Origin: CAVZBW01 sp963778465
GTDB taxonomy: Bacteria > Actinomycetota > Acidimicrobiia > Acidimicrobiales > RAAP-2
DNA: 64,000 bases
Direction: 5' to 3'
Assembly: GCA_963778465.1 (NCBI GenBank)
Contig: CAVZUK010000002.1
Location: 868,001 to 932,000, forward strand
The translations under genes and the position numbers were made by a program. Of this stretch, positions 1 to 8,690 are shown in pieces. Under the pieces are notes generated by a model, which saw only the letters and a program-made list of their open reading frames with translations, did not search any database and had not been told where the DNA came from. Positions within the stretch are counted from its first letter, which is position 1. Each line of letters opens with the position of its first letter.

Positions 1-1
1 G

Positions 2-154
2 ACCAATCTAGGATGGTCCGGCGGGAGTAAGCGCTGGACGAAGACGTTGCGCAATGGAACGGGGGCCGTCCTCATGGTCAGCAACGAGGGCGGGAGCCAT
101 TGGGGGTTGGTGGCCACGGCGAGTCCCGTCGGCAAGGCTGTGAGCGGGTGCTGA
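2..154 (+). CDS. C-terminal end of an unidentified protein (partial)
   Basis: The second frame is open from the first bases of the window to a TGA at 152-154 and gives a 50-residue tail rich in Gly, Ser, Thr and Trp that ends in Ser-Gly-Cys. The start lies outside the window. The composition resembles the end of a secreted protein, but 50 residues are too few to name a family, and an open frame of this length in GC-rich DNA can occur by chance. Confidence 0.3.
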   Translation, partial: TNLGWSGGSKRWTKTLRNGTGAVLMVSNEGGSHWGLVATASPVGKAVSGC

Positions 155-463
155 TCCCCCAGCGTTCCACGTGTGTCCACTGATCCTGCTGTAGTGATGA
201 AGCACCGGCGTGGCGGTGGGTGCCCTCGAAGTGCCGTTACACGGCATGCAACTGTCGCGAGCGCCGGCCGGTCCCCGGTCCCCGCCCAGGCTCCGGATAG
301 CCAGACCCCTCCCTACGTACGCTCCCCACTTCAACGCGAAGACCCATCAAATTCACGGGGACCCGGTCAATTTGCCTGAGCATTTGGGGGACAGTGTTGT
401 CGGTGAGCGATAGCAGAAGATTGAAGCCTCCGCTGCTCATACAGCGCCATACCGGAGCGTGCA
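155..463. other. Intergenic stretch, no gene recognised
   Basis: The open frames here on both strands (for example a 108-codon frame on the minus strand) have arginine/proline/glycine-rich translations typical of antisense reading of GC-rich DNA, and none shows a recognisable motif. The last part holds the ribosome-binding site (GGAG at about 453-456) of the gene that starts at 464. I see nothing else in it. Confidence 0.5.
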
Positions 464-952
464 ATGATTGCAGCCGTGGCTGAACGGTTGGAGGTCCAAC
501 GGGCAATTGCGGCAGACCCAGCGGCGATCTTTGGGATGCTGACCAATCCACACGGGCATGTCGCCATCGACAGTTCGGGCATGCTGATGGATGCCACGGG
601 TGATCCGGTCGCATCTGTCGGCGACTCCTTCGTGGTGCACATGGACCGCGAGGCGCTCAATGATCACCCGCTGGGCCTGTACGACGTCACCGTCAGGATC
701 GTGACATTAGAGCCGGACCGCGAGATCGCGTGGAAGATCGAAGGTCAGCTCAACCTTGGCCATGTTTACGGTTACAAGCTGGAGCCGATTGACGAGGGGA
801 CGCTTGTCACCTCGTACTACGACTGGTCATCTGTCGACCAGAGCTGGAAAGACGCGGCTATTTTCCCGGTCATTCCTGAGGGCGCGCTCCGCGCCACGCT
901 TGGCATCCTTGCGCGCACCGTGGCACCGGGCCGCGCTCGGCCCTTGGCCTGA
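464..952 (+). CDS. SRPBCC-family (polyketide cyclase/START-like) protein
   Basis: The 162-residue product has the layout of SRPBCC lipid- or ligand-binding proteins: an N-terminal strand followed by the 'AADPAAIFGMLTNP' helix, a central run of strands (VTLEPDREIAWKIEG), and a late 'SYYDWSSVDQSWKDAAIFPVIPE' type segment before the long C-terminal helix. Such proteins bind hydrophobic ligands in a single cavity; the ligand cannot be read from sequence. The ATG at 464 has a GGAG about 7 bases upstream. It stands alone: the next gene is convergent and 150 bases away. It could act as a ligand carrier, an aromatase/cyclase-like enzyme or a stress protein. Confidence 0.7.
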   Translation: MIAAVAERLEVQRAIAADPAAIFGMLTNPHGHVAIDSSGMLMDATGDPVASVGDSFVVHMDREALNDHPLGLYDVTVRIVTLEPDREIAWKIEGQLNLGHVYGYKLEPIDEGTLVTSYYDWSSVDQSWKDAAIFPVIPEGALRATLGILARTVAPGRARPLA

Positions 953-1105
953 CCGGTCGCCATTTCCGGTCTGGCGACACCTTTCCTCACTCGGGCCCCC
1001 GGCACTTCCTACTCGCGTGCTCGCTTGAACCCGCGTGCAGTCCTAGCGACCTGGCGTAACGGGGCACCCCTGCACCCCGTTCGGCAACGGCACGTGGTGG
1101 CAGGG

Positions 1106-1540
1106 TCAGCCGCCCGCTGGGCGGAGCAGTACGAGCGGAATCTCCCGGTCGGTTTTGCGCTGATAGCCGGCGTAGTTGCGGTGCTTGCTGGCGATGATCG
1201 GCCAGATTCGTGCTCGCTCGTCGGGACCGGCAATCTCCGCGATCATCGGCGCAGGGGGACTAGGACCAAGCTTGACCTTCACCTTCGGATCGTCCCGGAG
1301 GTTGAGGAACCATGCGGGGTTGTTATCGTCACCGCCACGGGAGGCTACAACCACGACGGTGGAGTCCTCCTGGTAGGGCGAGGTGAGCATGGTCGTGCGT
1401 GGCTGGCCACTCTTTCTGCCGGTCGTGGTGAGCTCGATCACAGGCATCCCAGAGAACCGCCACCCGAGTCGACCGCCCGAAGCGCCGAGCAGTATCCGAT
1501 GCACACGATTCATGGCCTTTAGGGCACGATCCGAAGGCAT
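1106..1540 (-). CDS. Deazaflavin (F420)-dependent nitroreductase-like protein
   Basis: The 144-residue product matches the Ddn/nitroreductase family of split-barrel F420 proteins. Visible hallmarks are 'VIELTTTGRKSGQPR' near residues 33-47, 'VVVASRGGDDNNPAWFLNLRDDPKV' at about 63-87, and the final 'RKTDREIPLVLL' segment. Family members use reduced F420 to reduce quinones, nitro compounds or unsaturated ketones at the membrane. I start at the ATG at 1540, because the 41 extra codons available upstream have no family similarity. F420 dependence is inferred from the family, which is typical of actinomycetes. The gene is monocistronic. Confidence 0.82.
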   Translation of the reverse strand: MPSDRALKAMNRVHRILLGASGGRLGWRFSGMPVIELTTTGRKSGQPRTTMLTSPYQEDSTVVVVASRGGDDNNPAWFLNLRDDPKVKVKLGPSPPAPMIAEIAGPDERARIWPIIASKHRNYAGYQRKTDREIPLVLLRPAGG

Positions 1541-1808
1541 GGGCGGTAGCCTAATGAGAGTTCGGAGGAAGCCAGCGCTGTCCCGGCTGCCCGATCCCCG
1601 GCTCCAGACAGGCCCTGGACAATCCGGCACCAAGCCCGGAACCCTTCTCGCCGTACCGCTCACTCCATGTGACTACCGTGGCCAGCTCGTCGAGCACCCG
1701 CATACGGACCGCATCCGCTACTCGTCAGACGGCAATAGGCAGCGGGCGAGGATCGTGAATGGTGTTGTCGTCCATGAGTGCGATGACTTCAGCGGCAACG
1801 GAACCGAG

Positions 1809-3002
1809 TCAGCTCGTCTTGGTCAGCGCGTAGGTCCCCGTGGCCTTGAGGGGCTGCACTTCGGTGAACTGGCTGGTCGGTCCGCTGGTGCCCCCGGCCA
1901 CGTTCATGTTCGACCCGAGGGCGATGAAGTTGTTGGAGGAGCCGTTGATGTTGACGCCGCCGCTACCCGTGGCCGAGCCCTGCTGGTAGGTGGCCTGACC
2001 GGTCTTGGTCACGCAGAACAGCCCGTAGATCGGCCCGCGGTTGGTGGTGGCCGTCAACAGGTACGACGTGTGTCCGGCGGCACAGCCGACGACGGTCTGG
2101 CTCAGCGGCGGATTGGAGGTGCTCTGGGCGAAGGTGGAGTCGCCGCTGTACGTCGTCGTGATGTCGTGGGTACCGGCCGCCAGACCAGAGGTCGTGCACG
2201 TGGCCGCGCCGCTCGAGTCAAGAGCCACGCTGGCGCAACCCGGGATGGCGTTTGCGCCGTCATTGAAGGTCGCGGTTCCCGTGGGGGTCCCGGTGGCCGG
2301 CGGCACCGGGGCGACGGTGGCCGTGTACGTCACGGGCTGGCCCACCACCGAGGGATTGGCCGAGGACGAGAGCGTGGTCGTTGTGGGTGGCTGGAGCACG
2401 ATCTGCCAGCTGGTCAGGAGGACCGTCGAGCCCGTTTGGTCGGTCACCTGGATGGACCCGGTATAGGTTCCCGGTTGGACCGTGTCCGAGATCGTGAAGG
2501 GGACCAGGCCGGTGTCGTATTGACCGGCCTCGATGGGACAGGCGGGTACGGGGGTGCTCGCGGGGGTGCCGACCGGCCAAACGACGAAGCCCCCGGCCCA
2601 CACGTTCGAACCAGAGGCAGCAATGACCGGTGATCGGCCGTCGGTGGCTCCGCAGACGGGGCTGACGCTTTGGATCGGGCCCCCGGGACCATCGAAATCG
2701 ACGATGACTTTCCCAGCAGTGATGTCCTCCTGGAGGGTCATGTTCCACCGGATGTAGTCGGTCTGACCGATCACGGGCGGCCACGTTGTCGCCTCGACCC
2801 ACCCGGTCATGTGTTGCAACGTCCTGACCGTGAACGAGATCGGGCCGGTTCCTGGGTCGTGGCCGCAGGTGTACGGCGAGCAGGGGATGGCTCCCGATGC
2901 TCCCGAAGGAGTCGAGGGCAGCATCAGCACCCCAACCACCGTCGTCAACGCGAACAGGGCCGCCGTTGCACGAACGAGACAGAAGATGCGGGCACGTTTC
3001 AT
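1809..3002 (-). CDS. Secreted Ig-like-repeat protein with a novel C-terminal module
   Basis: The 397-residue product starts with a Sec signal peptide (basic MKRAR, hydrophobic core to about residue 28, cut near ASGA-I). Residues about 38-205 are an unassigned beta-rich region with paired cysteines. Residues about 208-304 are a bacterial Ig-like domain of the Big_3 type ('NPSVVGQPVTYTATV', 'GTPTGTATFNDGA', 'TTTYSGDSTFAQS'). Residues 306-397 are a module shared with the secreted protein at 25545-27224, with two cysteines (C307, C330) and a Gly/Ser/Asn-rich core. The ATG at 3002 follows a GGAGAG site. No catalytic residues are visible; a surface, adhesive or matrix role is an inference. No LPXTG or membrane anchor is present. 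Confidence 0.8.
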   Translation of the reverse strand: MKRARIFCLVRATAALFALTTVVGVLMLPSTPSGASGAIPCSPYTCGHDPGTGPISFTVRTLQHMTGWVEATTWPPVIGQTDYIRWNMTLQEDITAGKVIVDFDGPGGPIQSVSPVCGATDGRSPVIAASGSNVWAGGFVVWPVGTPASTPVPACPIEAGQYDTGLVPFTISDTVQPGTYTGSIQVTDQTGSTVLLTSWQIVLQPPTTTTLSSSANPSVVGQPVTYTATVAPVPPATGTPTGTATFNDGANAIPGCASVALDSSGAATCTTSGLAAGTHDITTTYSGDSTFAQSTSNPPLSQTVVGCAAGHTSYLLTATTNRGPIYGLFCVTKTGQATYQQGSATGSGGVNINGSSNNFIALGSNMNVAGGTSGPTSQFTEVQPLKATGTYALTKTS

Positions 3003-3152
3003 GGTCTCTCCAGGCCACGAGAACCGAGCGGCAGGCCGATGGCGAGGGTCGTCAGTCGGCTCCCACCGGAGCGCATGGCATCCCCCCTTTGTTGCGACAG
3101 ACTTTCCTGGCGTTGCGGGTCTCCTTCCCGCGTGGGCCAAGAGTTTGCGGAA

Positions 3153-3181
3153 AGACTCAGCGCTCGGGTGCGAATTGTCAA
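3153..3181 (-). promoter_or_regulatory. Possible sigma-A promoter for the secreted Ig-like protein
   Basis: On the minus strand a perfect TTGACA -35 box (3176-3181) is followed after 17 bases by a weak -10 GAGTCT (3153-3158), about 150 bases before the start codon at 3002. The -35 box lies in the loop of a 9-bp inverted repeat, CGGGTGCGA (3165-3173) and its complement (3195-3203). The -10 match is poor, so this is tentative. Confidence 0.4.
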
Positions 3182-3203
3182 GGAATTCTCAGAATCGCAC
3201 CCG

Positions 3204-3792
3204 GAGAAGCGGAATGACACGACAACGCCCCGGTACCCATTGGGCACCGGGCTCTCACGTACTACAGCTTGATGTCCTTGGCTTCGGGCGGATCCCTCTG
3301 CTCACAAAACCTGAGTGTACGCCCGCCTCGGAGGGCTCGGTGATCCAGGCGGAGAATACGGGAACCCCGCGCCAGGGATCACGCTGACGGACGTCGGCTG
3401 GTCCTCCGCGAGGATCGTCTTCGGTGACGACGGCAACGACGGCATAGGGTCGACCGAATCGCAGTTCTGCCACCCGGTGCTTACCGGAGACACCGACAGC
3501 TGCTGCCGTGGCAACGGCAAGGGCGGTGACCGCGCCGAGCGGCCTGGGGCCGTTTCCGACGCGGCCCGGTACGTCTTGCGGCGGACGGGAAACGACTCGG
3601 CCCCGTGACGCCGGCCCTACTCGGGCCGCAACCGGGTCGTCCCGCGACCAAACGAACCGGCCCGTGGTGTCGCTCACCGACATATGGGGGATGAGGCGCG
3701 TGAACTCACCGTGAACGCCAGCTCGACGACGACACCGGTCCCGCACGCCACGTGGTTGACTGGCTGGGGCCCACTGAGGACGTGGAGGGAGG
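3204..3792. other. Non-coding stretch upstream of the desaturase operon
   Basis: Open frames exist here on both strands (up to 163 codons on the minus strand), but none shows a domain, a signal peptide or a good start site. I see no convincing gene; promoter elements for the reductase gene that follows are probably within it but are not clear. Confidence 0.5.
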
Positions 3793-4953
3793 GTGGTCCG
3801 GTGCCGAACGGATGGACGCTCGATCCTGTGGATGTGTCCAATGCCGCGTACGGCGCGCTCGAGGTTCGGGTTCTCGAGGCTCGGGAATCCCGCGCTGCGC
3901 CGTGCCGGAAGCCTGCTGACGACCCCACTTCTGCCGGGCGACTACCTCAGCATGGTCAATCCCCTCTGGTCCCAGCGGCAGATCAACGGTCGGGTGCTCC
4001 GGGTCATGGCCGAGAGCGCGGACGCTGCCACACTGGTCATCTCTCCGAGCAAGCGATGGTCGTTCGACTACGAGCCCGGTCAGCACCTCGGCATCGGCGC
4101 GCGCGTGGACGGCCGCTGGATCTGGCGCCCCTATTCGCTCACTTCCGTACCGGAACCCGAGGATCACCTGGTGTCCATCGCCGTCAAGGCGGTCCCGGAG
4201 GGGCGTCTGTCGGGACACCTCGTGCGTCTCGCACCCGGCGCGACCGTTCGGTTGGGCTTGCCTCAAGGTGATTTCGTGCTGCCCAACCCCATTCCCGCCC
4301 GCATCTTCTTCTGGACGGCCGGTTCCGGGATCACGCCAGTGGTCGGCATGCTGCGGACGCTGCGGGCCCGCGGGACCCTGACCAACGTCGTCCATCTCCA
4401 TCTCGCGCCGAGTTCCGACGATTTCATGTTTGGCGAGGAGTTGCGTGACCTGGCTGCCGAGAGCTCGGCCTATCAGCTGCGAGAGCACTTCGACGGCGGT
4501 CGAGCCACGTTCGACCCATCCGACCCATACACCGGACTGGCCTCGATCTGTCCGGATTGGAGAATGCGGGAGGCCTGGGTGTGCGGACCCGATGGCATGC
4601 TCGGTGCCGCCATCCGGCAGTGGCGCGACGCGGGTATCGCGCATCGGTTGCACGTCGAGCGCTTCTCCGTCGGGATCGCTGATTCCGCCCGCACCTCGAC
4701 CGGCGGACGCGTGACCTTTGCCCGGTCGGGGCTTCACGGTGACCTGGATGGTGCGACCACCCTCCTCGATGGCGGGGAAGCGCTCGGCGTGCCGGTGCCC
4801 GCCGGATGTCGGATGGGCCTCTGCCACGCCTGCGTGACACGCCTCGATTCCGGTCACGCTCGTGACCTTCGCAACGGCACCCGTCACGACCCCGGCGACC
4901 GAATCCAGACCTGTGTGAGCGCAGCCGCCGGCGACTGTGCTCTCGACCTGTGA
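3793..4953 (+). CDS. Ferredoxin reductase with C-terminal 2Fe-2S domain, partner of desaturase
   Basis: The 386-residue protein is an NAD(P)H oxidoreductase fused to a plant-type ferredoxin. RPYSLTS at 112-118 binds FAD, WTAGSGITPV at 174-183 begins the NAD(P) domain, and C339, C344, C347 and C374 are the cluster ligands (C-x4-C-x2-C-x26-C). The order matches mycobacterial Rv3230c, which passes electrons to the stearoyl-CoA delta-9 desaturase DesA3, and the next gene here is that desaturase. The true start is unclear: the homologous region begins near residue 25, so the ATG at 3841 or a nearby codon may be used. The two genes are 35 bases apart and are probably co-transcribed. Confidence 0.88.
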   Translation: MVRCRTDGRSILWMCPMPRTARSRFGFSRLGNPALRRAGSLLTTPLLPGDYLSMVNPLWSQRQINGRVLRVMAESADAATLVISPSKRWSFDYEPGQHLGIGARVDGRWIWRPYSLTSVPEPEDHLVSIAVKAVPEGRLSGHLVRLAPGATVRLGLPQGDFVLPNPIPARIFFWTAGSGITPVVGMLRTLRARGTLTNVVHLHLAPSSDDFMFGEELRDLAAESSAYQLREHFDGGRATFDPSDPYTGLASICPDWRMREAWVCGPDGMLGAAIRQWRDAGIAHRLHVERFSVGIADSARTSTGGRVTFARSGLHGDLDGATTLLDGGEALGVPVPAGCRMGLCHACVTRLDSGHARDLRNGTRHDPGDRIQTCVSAAAGDCALDL

Positions 4954-4988
4954 GCTATTCCAATGTCCTCACAAGGGAGGAGACGCGA

Positions 4989-6056
4989 ATGAGCATTGTG
5001 GACGTCAAGGCCTATGCGCATCTCACGGAGGCTGATGTCGATGCACTCTGCAGGGAGTTGGACGCCATCCGAGCCGGCATTGAGGAGTCCTTGAGCGAAG
5101 ACGACGTCGCCTACATCGCCCGTGTCATCGCCATACAGCGCCATCTGGAGGTGGCTGCGCGGCTCACGTTGCTGGGGAGCGCCGTGCCCCCGGCCTGGCT
5201 CCTCGGCGTGGTTCTGCTCGCGGCGTCCAAGACCCTCCAGAACGCAGAGATCGGGCACCACGTCCTCCACGGCCAATGGGACTGGATGAACGACCCCGAC
5301 ATCCACTCGACAACTTGGGAGTTGGACGGACCCGCGCCTCCCGAGCTCTGGAAGCACGCGCACAACGTCCTGCACCACCAGTTCACCAATGTCGTGGACC
5401 ACGATCCCGACGTGGGCTACGGGGTCATGCGGGTGAGAAGTGACCAACCGTGGCGGCCGCAACACCTCGCCCAGCTGCTCGCCCATCCGATAGCTGCCGT
5501 GATCTTCGAATGGGGGGCGGGGTTCTACGACATCGACCTGGTGGCCGTCCTGAGTGGCCGGAAGGATCTCGGACAAGTCAAACGACAGCTGCGAGGATCC
5601 GGGTCCAGAATCCTCCGCCACTTCGCGAAGGAATACCTCTTCTTTCCAGCTCTTTCTGGCCCCTCGTTTCTGCCGACGATCGCGGCCAACTTCACGGCGC
5701 ACCTGGTCCGTAGCACCTGGCTCGTCGGCGTGAGCCTCTGCGGGCACATCCCGGAGGGTGCGGAGACCTTCAGCGAGGAGGTTCTCCTGGAGGAAAACAA
5801 GGGAGAGTGGTACCTCCGACAGATGATCGGATCGGCCAATTTCGAGGGGAGCCGGTTCGTCCAGGTGCTCGCCGGCTCCTTGGGTTATCAGATCGAGCAC
5901 CATCTCTTTCCCGACCTTCCCAGCAACCGCTACCCAGAGATCGCGGTGAAGGTTCGGCAGTTGGCCGAAAAGTATGACTTGCCCTATACCACTGGACCGA
6001 TTGTTCGCCAGTATGGCCAGGCGATGCGAAAGCTGATGCGGTTCGCCCTGCCCTAG
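4989..6056 (+). CDS. Membrane fatty-acid (acyl-CoA) desaturase, DesA3-like
   Basis: The 355-residue integral membrane di-iron desaturase has the three histidine boxes: HHVLH at 90-94, HNVLHH at 125-130 and QIEHHLFP at 301-308. Hydrophobic segments lie at about 58-80, 163-180 and 228-252. It is expected to introduce a double bond into long-chain acyl-CoA at the membrane, using electrons from the reductase encoded just upstream. The start at 4989 is set by a strong AAGGGAGGAG site; a GTG at 4950 overlapping the previous stop is less likely. The pair resembles mycobacterial Rv3230c-DesA3, so a role in oleate synthesis is inferred. Confidence 0.9.
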   Translation: MSIVDVKAYAHLTEADVDALCRELDAIRAGIEESLSEDDVAYIARVIAIQRHLEVAARLTLLGSAVPPAWLLGVVLLAASKTLQNAEIGHHVLHGQWDWMNDPDIHSTTWELDGPAPPELWKHAHNVLHHQFTNVVDHDPDVGYGVMRVRSDQPWRPQHLAQLLAHPIAAVIFEWGAGFYDIDLVAVLSGRKDLGQVKRQLRGSGSRILRHFAKEYLFFPALSGPSFLPTIAANFTAHLVRSTWLVGVSLCGHIPEGAETFSEEVLLEENKGEWYLRQMIGSANFEGSRFVQVLAGSLGYQIEHHLFPDLPSNRYPEIAVKVRQLAEKYDLPYTTGPIVRQYGQAMRKLMRFALP

Positions 6057-6641
6057 TCAATGCCGAGCCAGGAAGCTGCGCGACGGCCTCAAATGACGAA
6101 GAATTCCCGTGTTGCCGGGAGCTTCGGGAGTCAGGCGCCGAGGAAACGCACGTCCAATCCTGCCTCGTGGCGCAGGCGCTCTACGAGGTGGCGGCCATCG
6201 AAGCGCGGTAGGAGAGAGGTCGCCCGTCGGGGCTTACGGTAGGGATCTGACAGAGGGTCGACCGCTACTCGGCGCCATGGCCAACCTCTGCACCGTCCTC
6301 TACACTCAGGCGACGGTTCGCGACAGAGCCCAGGGGGTGAGGTCGTGTCGAAACTCACGATGGCCCCACGGATGAGCCGTCGCCGATGCGCGAACCGGTG
6401 CTGTGCTTGCCCCGACGGACGCCTGCTCCGCTGGATCCACTGGCCCTCACCGCCACACCCGCGGCGGCGCCCAACCCGGTCACGTCTGTATTGGACTGAA
6501 CCACCCTCGACCCCACAACCAGGATCGTCACGTACCAGTGCCCTCTCGCACGCTCGGTGAAACCGCCGACCGCGAGCGGCTAGTCCTCTCGGCAGCACTC
6601 CCCGTGAGTGAGCGGAGCCGCGATGACGCGATGGAAGACCA
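6057..6641. other. Intergenic stretch, possible gene relic
   Basis: No intact gene is recognised. A minus-strand frame ends at 6131 with a protein-like tail (about 20 residues ending in GLDVRFLGA) that might be the C-terminus of a decayed gene, but the rest of that frame is arginine-rich and unlike any family I know. The ribosome-binding region of the esterase gene lies at the right end. Confidence 0.4.
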
Positions 6642-7637
6642 ATGACGCTTTTGACCAATCGACAGGCGGAGATGGCGATCTTGCGACGAATTCTTTCCCT
6701 CACGATGGCCCTCGCTCTCGCCGTCGGCGGCGCGATCACCCTGTCGGCACTACCGGCATCAGCCGCCGACCACCTCACCACCTTCGCCTCGCTGGGCTGT
6801 TTCCGCCCGCCACCAGTCGGCCCGGGAGAGACGGTGGAGCAGACGCTCCGGTCCGGTGGGCAGCAGCGCACTTACCTCGTCCACGTTCCGGCCGGGTACG
6901 AGGACGCCTCACCCACACCTCTGATCCTGGCCTTCCACGGCGCCGGCGGCACCAGCGCCCAGATCGAGTTGTTCAGCAATCTGGACACCCTGAACGCCAT
7001 CGTCCTCTACCCCCAGGGGACCACAGGCACCAACGGCAAGGCATCCTGGGAAGGCGCGCCCTACTCGTCAGGCGTGAACGACGTTCGGTTCGTCAAGGAC
7101 CTGCTCAACCGCACCCAGGCGCAGTTCTGCGTCAACCCTCGTCGGATCTACGCGACCGGCAAGTCGAATGGCGGCGGCTTCACCGCCTTGCTCGCCTGCC
7201 AACTGCCCGGACGCATCGCCGCCTTCGCTTCCGTCGCCGGCGCCTACTATCCGGGGACCACGCTCGGCTGCGGACACAGCCCGCCGGTACCGATCCTGGA
7301 GTTTCACGGCACTGACGACTCTGTCATTCACTATCAAGGCGGAACCAGCCACGGCGAGAACTATCCCGCGGTCCCTACGTGGCTGAACACCTGGATCGAG
7401 AAGGATCGTTGTATGTCATCCAGCCGCCATGACATCGGCTCGGATGTGGTCGAGTTCGACTGGTCGCACTGCGCTTTCGGCACCGAGGTCACCCACTACC
7501 AAATCCTCGGTGGCGGACACACATGGCCCGGAGCGACGACGCCCAGCGGCGAGGGGACCACGACACAGACGATCTCTGCGACCGCGATCCTGTGGGATTT
7601 CTTCATGCACCACCCGCTGTACGGCTCCACTCGGTGA
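6642..7637 (+). CDS. Secreted polyhydroxybutyrate-depolymerase/feruloyl-esterase-type hydrolase
   Basis: The 331-residue product has a signal peptide (hydrophobic core at about 15-36, cut after ASA near residue 41) and an alpha/beta-hydrolase fold of the LpqC/PHB-depolymerase family (esterase_PHB). The oxyanion-side AFHGAGG is at 97-103, the nucleophile Ser175 sits in GKSNGGG, the acid is Asp225 or Asp226 in HGTDDSV, and the base is His293 in GGGHTWPG. It should act outside the cell on ester bonds of plant or polyester material. The ATG at 6642 has a GGAAG five bases upstream; an in-frame ATG at 6672 would give a more usual signal-peptide length. The gene stands alone. Confidence 0.87.
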   Translation: MTLLTNRQAEMAILRRILSLTMALALAVGGAITLSALPASAADHLTTFASLGCFRPPPVGPGETVEQTLRSGGQQRTYLVHVPAGYEDASPTPLILAFHGAGGTSAQIELFSNLDTLNAIVLYPQGTTGTNGKASWEGAPYSSGVNDVRFVKDLLNRTQAQFCVNPRRIYATGKSNGGGFTALLACQLPGRIAAFASVAGAYYPGTTLGCGHSPPVPILEFHGTDDSVIHYQGGTSHGENYPAVPTWLNTWIEKDRCMSSSRHDIGSDVVEFDWSHCAFGTEVTHYQILGGGHTWPGATTPSGEGTTTQTISATAILWDFFMHHPLYGSTR

Positions 7638-7938
7638 GGCCGGCGCCGAGACTCGCTGGCGCGTCGCATCCGCCGGTGATCCGGACAATCCGATGGTCGT
7701 GATGGTTGCTCTTGGAGCTGAGCGCTGATGCCGAATGTGTGACTCCAGGGAGGATCGGTTCAGGGCCGGAGAGGCTGTTTGGTCTGAGCGTGGGTGTGCA
7801 GGGTTCACGTCAGGTCGATCGACTGCCAATGACCATTGGTGGTTGGTTGCTGCAGGAGCGTCGGAGGCAAGGCGCCGAGCTGCCGGGAAGGTCTAGGAGT
7901 TCTCCGGACTCTGCGACAGCACTATTGGTTCCGTTCGA
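7638..7938. other. Convergent intergenic stretch, nothing recognised
   Basis: This lies between the convergent stops of the esterase and the small secreted protein. No gene and no strong hairpin with a T-run is visible. Confidence 0.5.
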
Positions 7939-8367
7939 TCAACCGAAGACGAGCCAGGCCTTGCTCTTGTCCGAGGTGCAATAGAACGTCGCCTGCCACT
8001 CCGCATCCTGGAATCCGGGATTGGACACGAAAAAGCGCAAAGAGATCACCGCTCGCGAGCCAAACTCGTTGGGGACGGTGCCAGTGGCGATCACCGGACC
8101 AAAGATGACCGGGGGCTCTACTAGGACTTTGTGCTTGGCCACCGTTTGGTTGGCGCCCCGTTCCACGTAGTAGCCCTCGGGGCATTCCACCGGCACGGAG
8201 ATGCCGTCAAGCCAGTGGATCGTCCCACCCCCCGAGACGGGAATGGTTTCCGACTCTTGCAGGGTCGCGGTGGCCGCGCCGGCAGTGCTCGTCACGGCGC
8301 CGCCCAAGCTCACGAGAGAGGCAAGCGCTGCCAAGGGCACACACGTTCGTCGTACGGATGCCGCCAC
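7939..8367 (-). CDS. Small secreted protein of unknown function
   Basis: The 142-residue product begins with a typical signal peptide (RRT, then a hydrophobic stretch to about residue 27, with AGA-A cleavage near 31-32). The mature part of about 110 residues is beta-rich with two cysteines ('VPVECPEGYYV' and 'TFYCTSDKSK'), probably one disulfide, and ends in a hydrophobic WLVFG. I recognise no family. The gene is monocistronic and convergent with the esterase. A small extracellular beta-sandwich is the likely structure, but this is inference only. Confidence 0.65.
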   Translation of the reverse strand: MAASVRRTCVPLAALASLVSLGGAVTSTAGAATATLQESETIPVSGGGTIHWLDGISVPVECPEGYYVERGANQTVAKHKVLVEPPVIFGPVIATGTVPNEFGSRAVISLRFFVSNPGFQDAEWQATFYCTSDKSKAWLVFG

Positions 8368-8479
8368 GGACCCTCCTCATTGTGGCCGTTCGCCACGACA
8401 CTTTATCGAAGGCCGTGACCGTTGTTCGGCGTGACTCCGGGAACCGAGCCTTTCGGTATCCGCAACTGTTCAGCGGGGC

Positions 8480-8690
8480 TCAACGCCGGAGGAAGGTCAG
8501 AACGGCAAGTACTCGTCGGTGATCGGCCGTAGTGGGACCGAGCTCTAGCTTGCTGGAGATGCTCCCGACATGGCTTTCGACTGTCTTGGACGACATCGCC
8601 AATTGCTCGGCAATTGCATTGTTGGATCGACCCTCGGCCATGAGAGACAACAACTTCGTTCTCTCGATCAGTCAACGAGTCGAGTGGGCT
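8480..8690 (-). pseudogene. Relic of a LuxR-family regulator (HTH end, frameshifted)
   Basis: Reading the minus strand toward the stop at 8480-8482 gives a classic LuxR/FixJ DNA-binding helix-turn-helix: LLSLMAEGRSNNAIAEQLA, then SSKTVESHVGSISSKLEL. The expected entry motif LTDRENEV is present just upstream but in another frame, so one extra base near 8654-8660 breaks the gene (LTDRENEV, then LSLMAEG). Farther upstream the frames are interrupted by stops. It is either a decayed response regulator or LuxR-type activator, or an assembly error. No receiver domain could be traced. Confidence 0.7.

Noticed and set aside
3010..3165. A leader before the secreted Ig-like protein that loosely resembles a riboswitch (purine-rich loops, GCAAAC and GCAACGCC pieces)
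   Set aside because: The conserved cores of cyclic-di-GMP or cyclic-di-AMP riboswitches are not met, so I do not call it one.
3255..3746. Minus-strand 163-codon frame
   Set aside because: Arginine- and valine-rich translation without a motif, no start signal, no neighbouring support.
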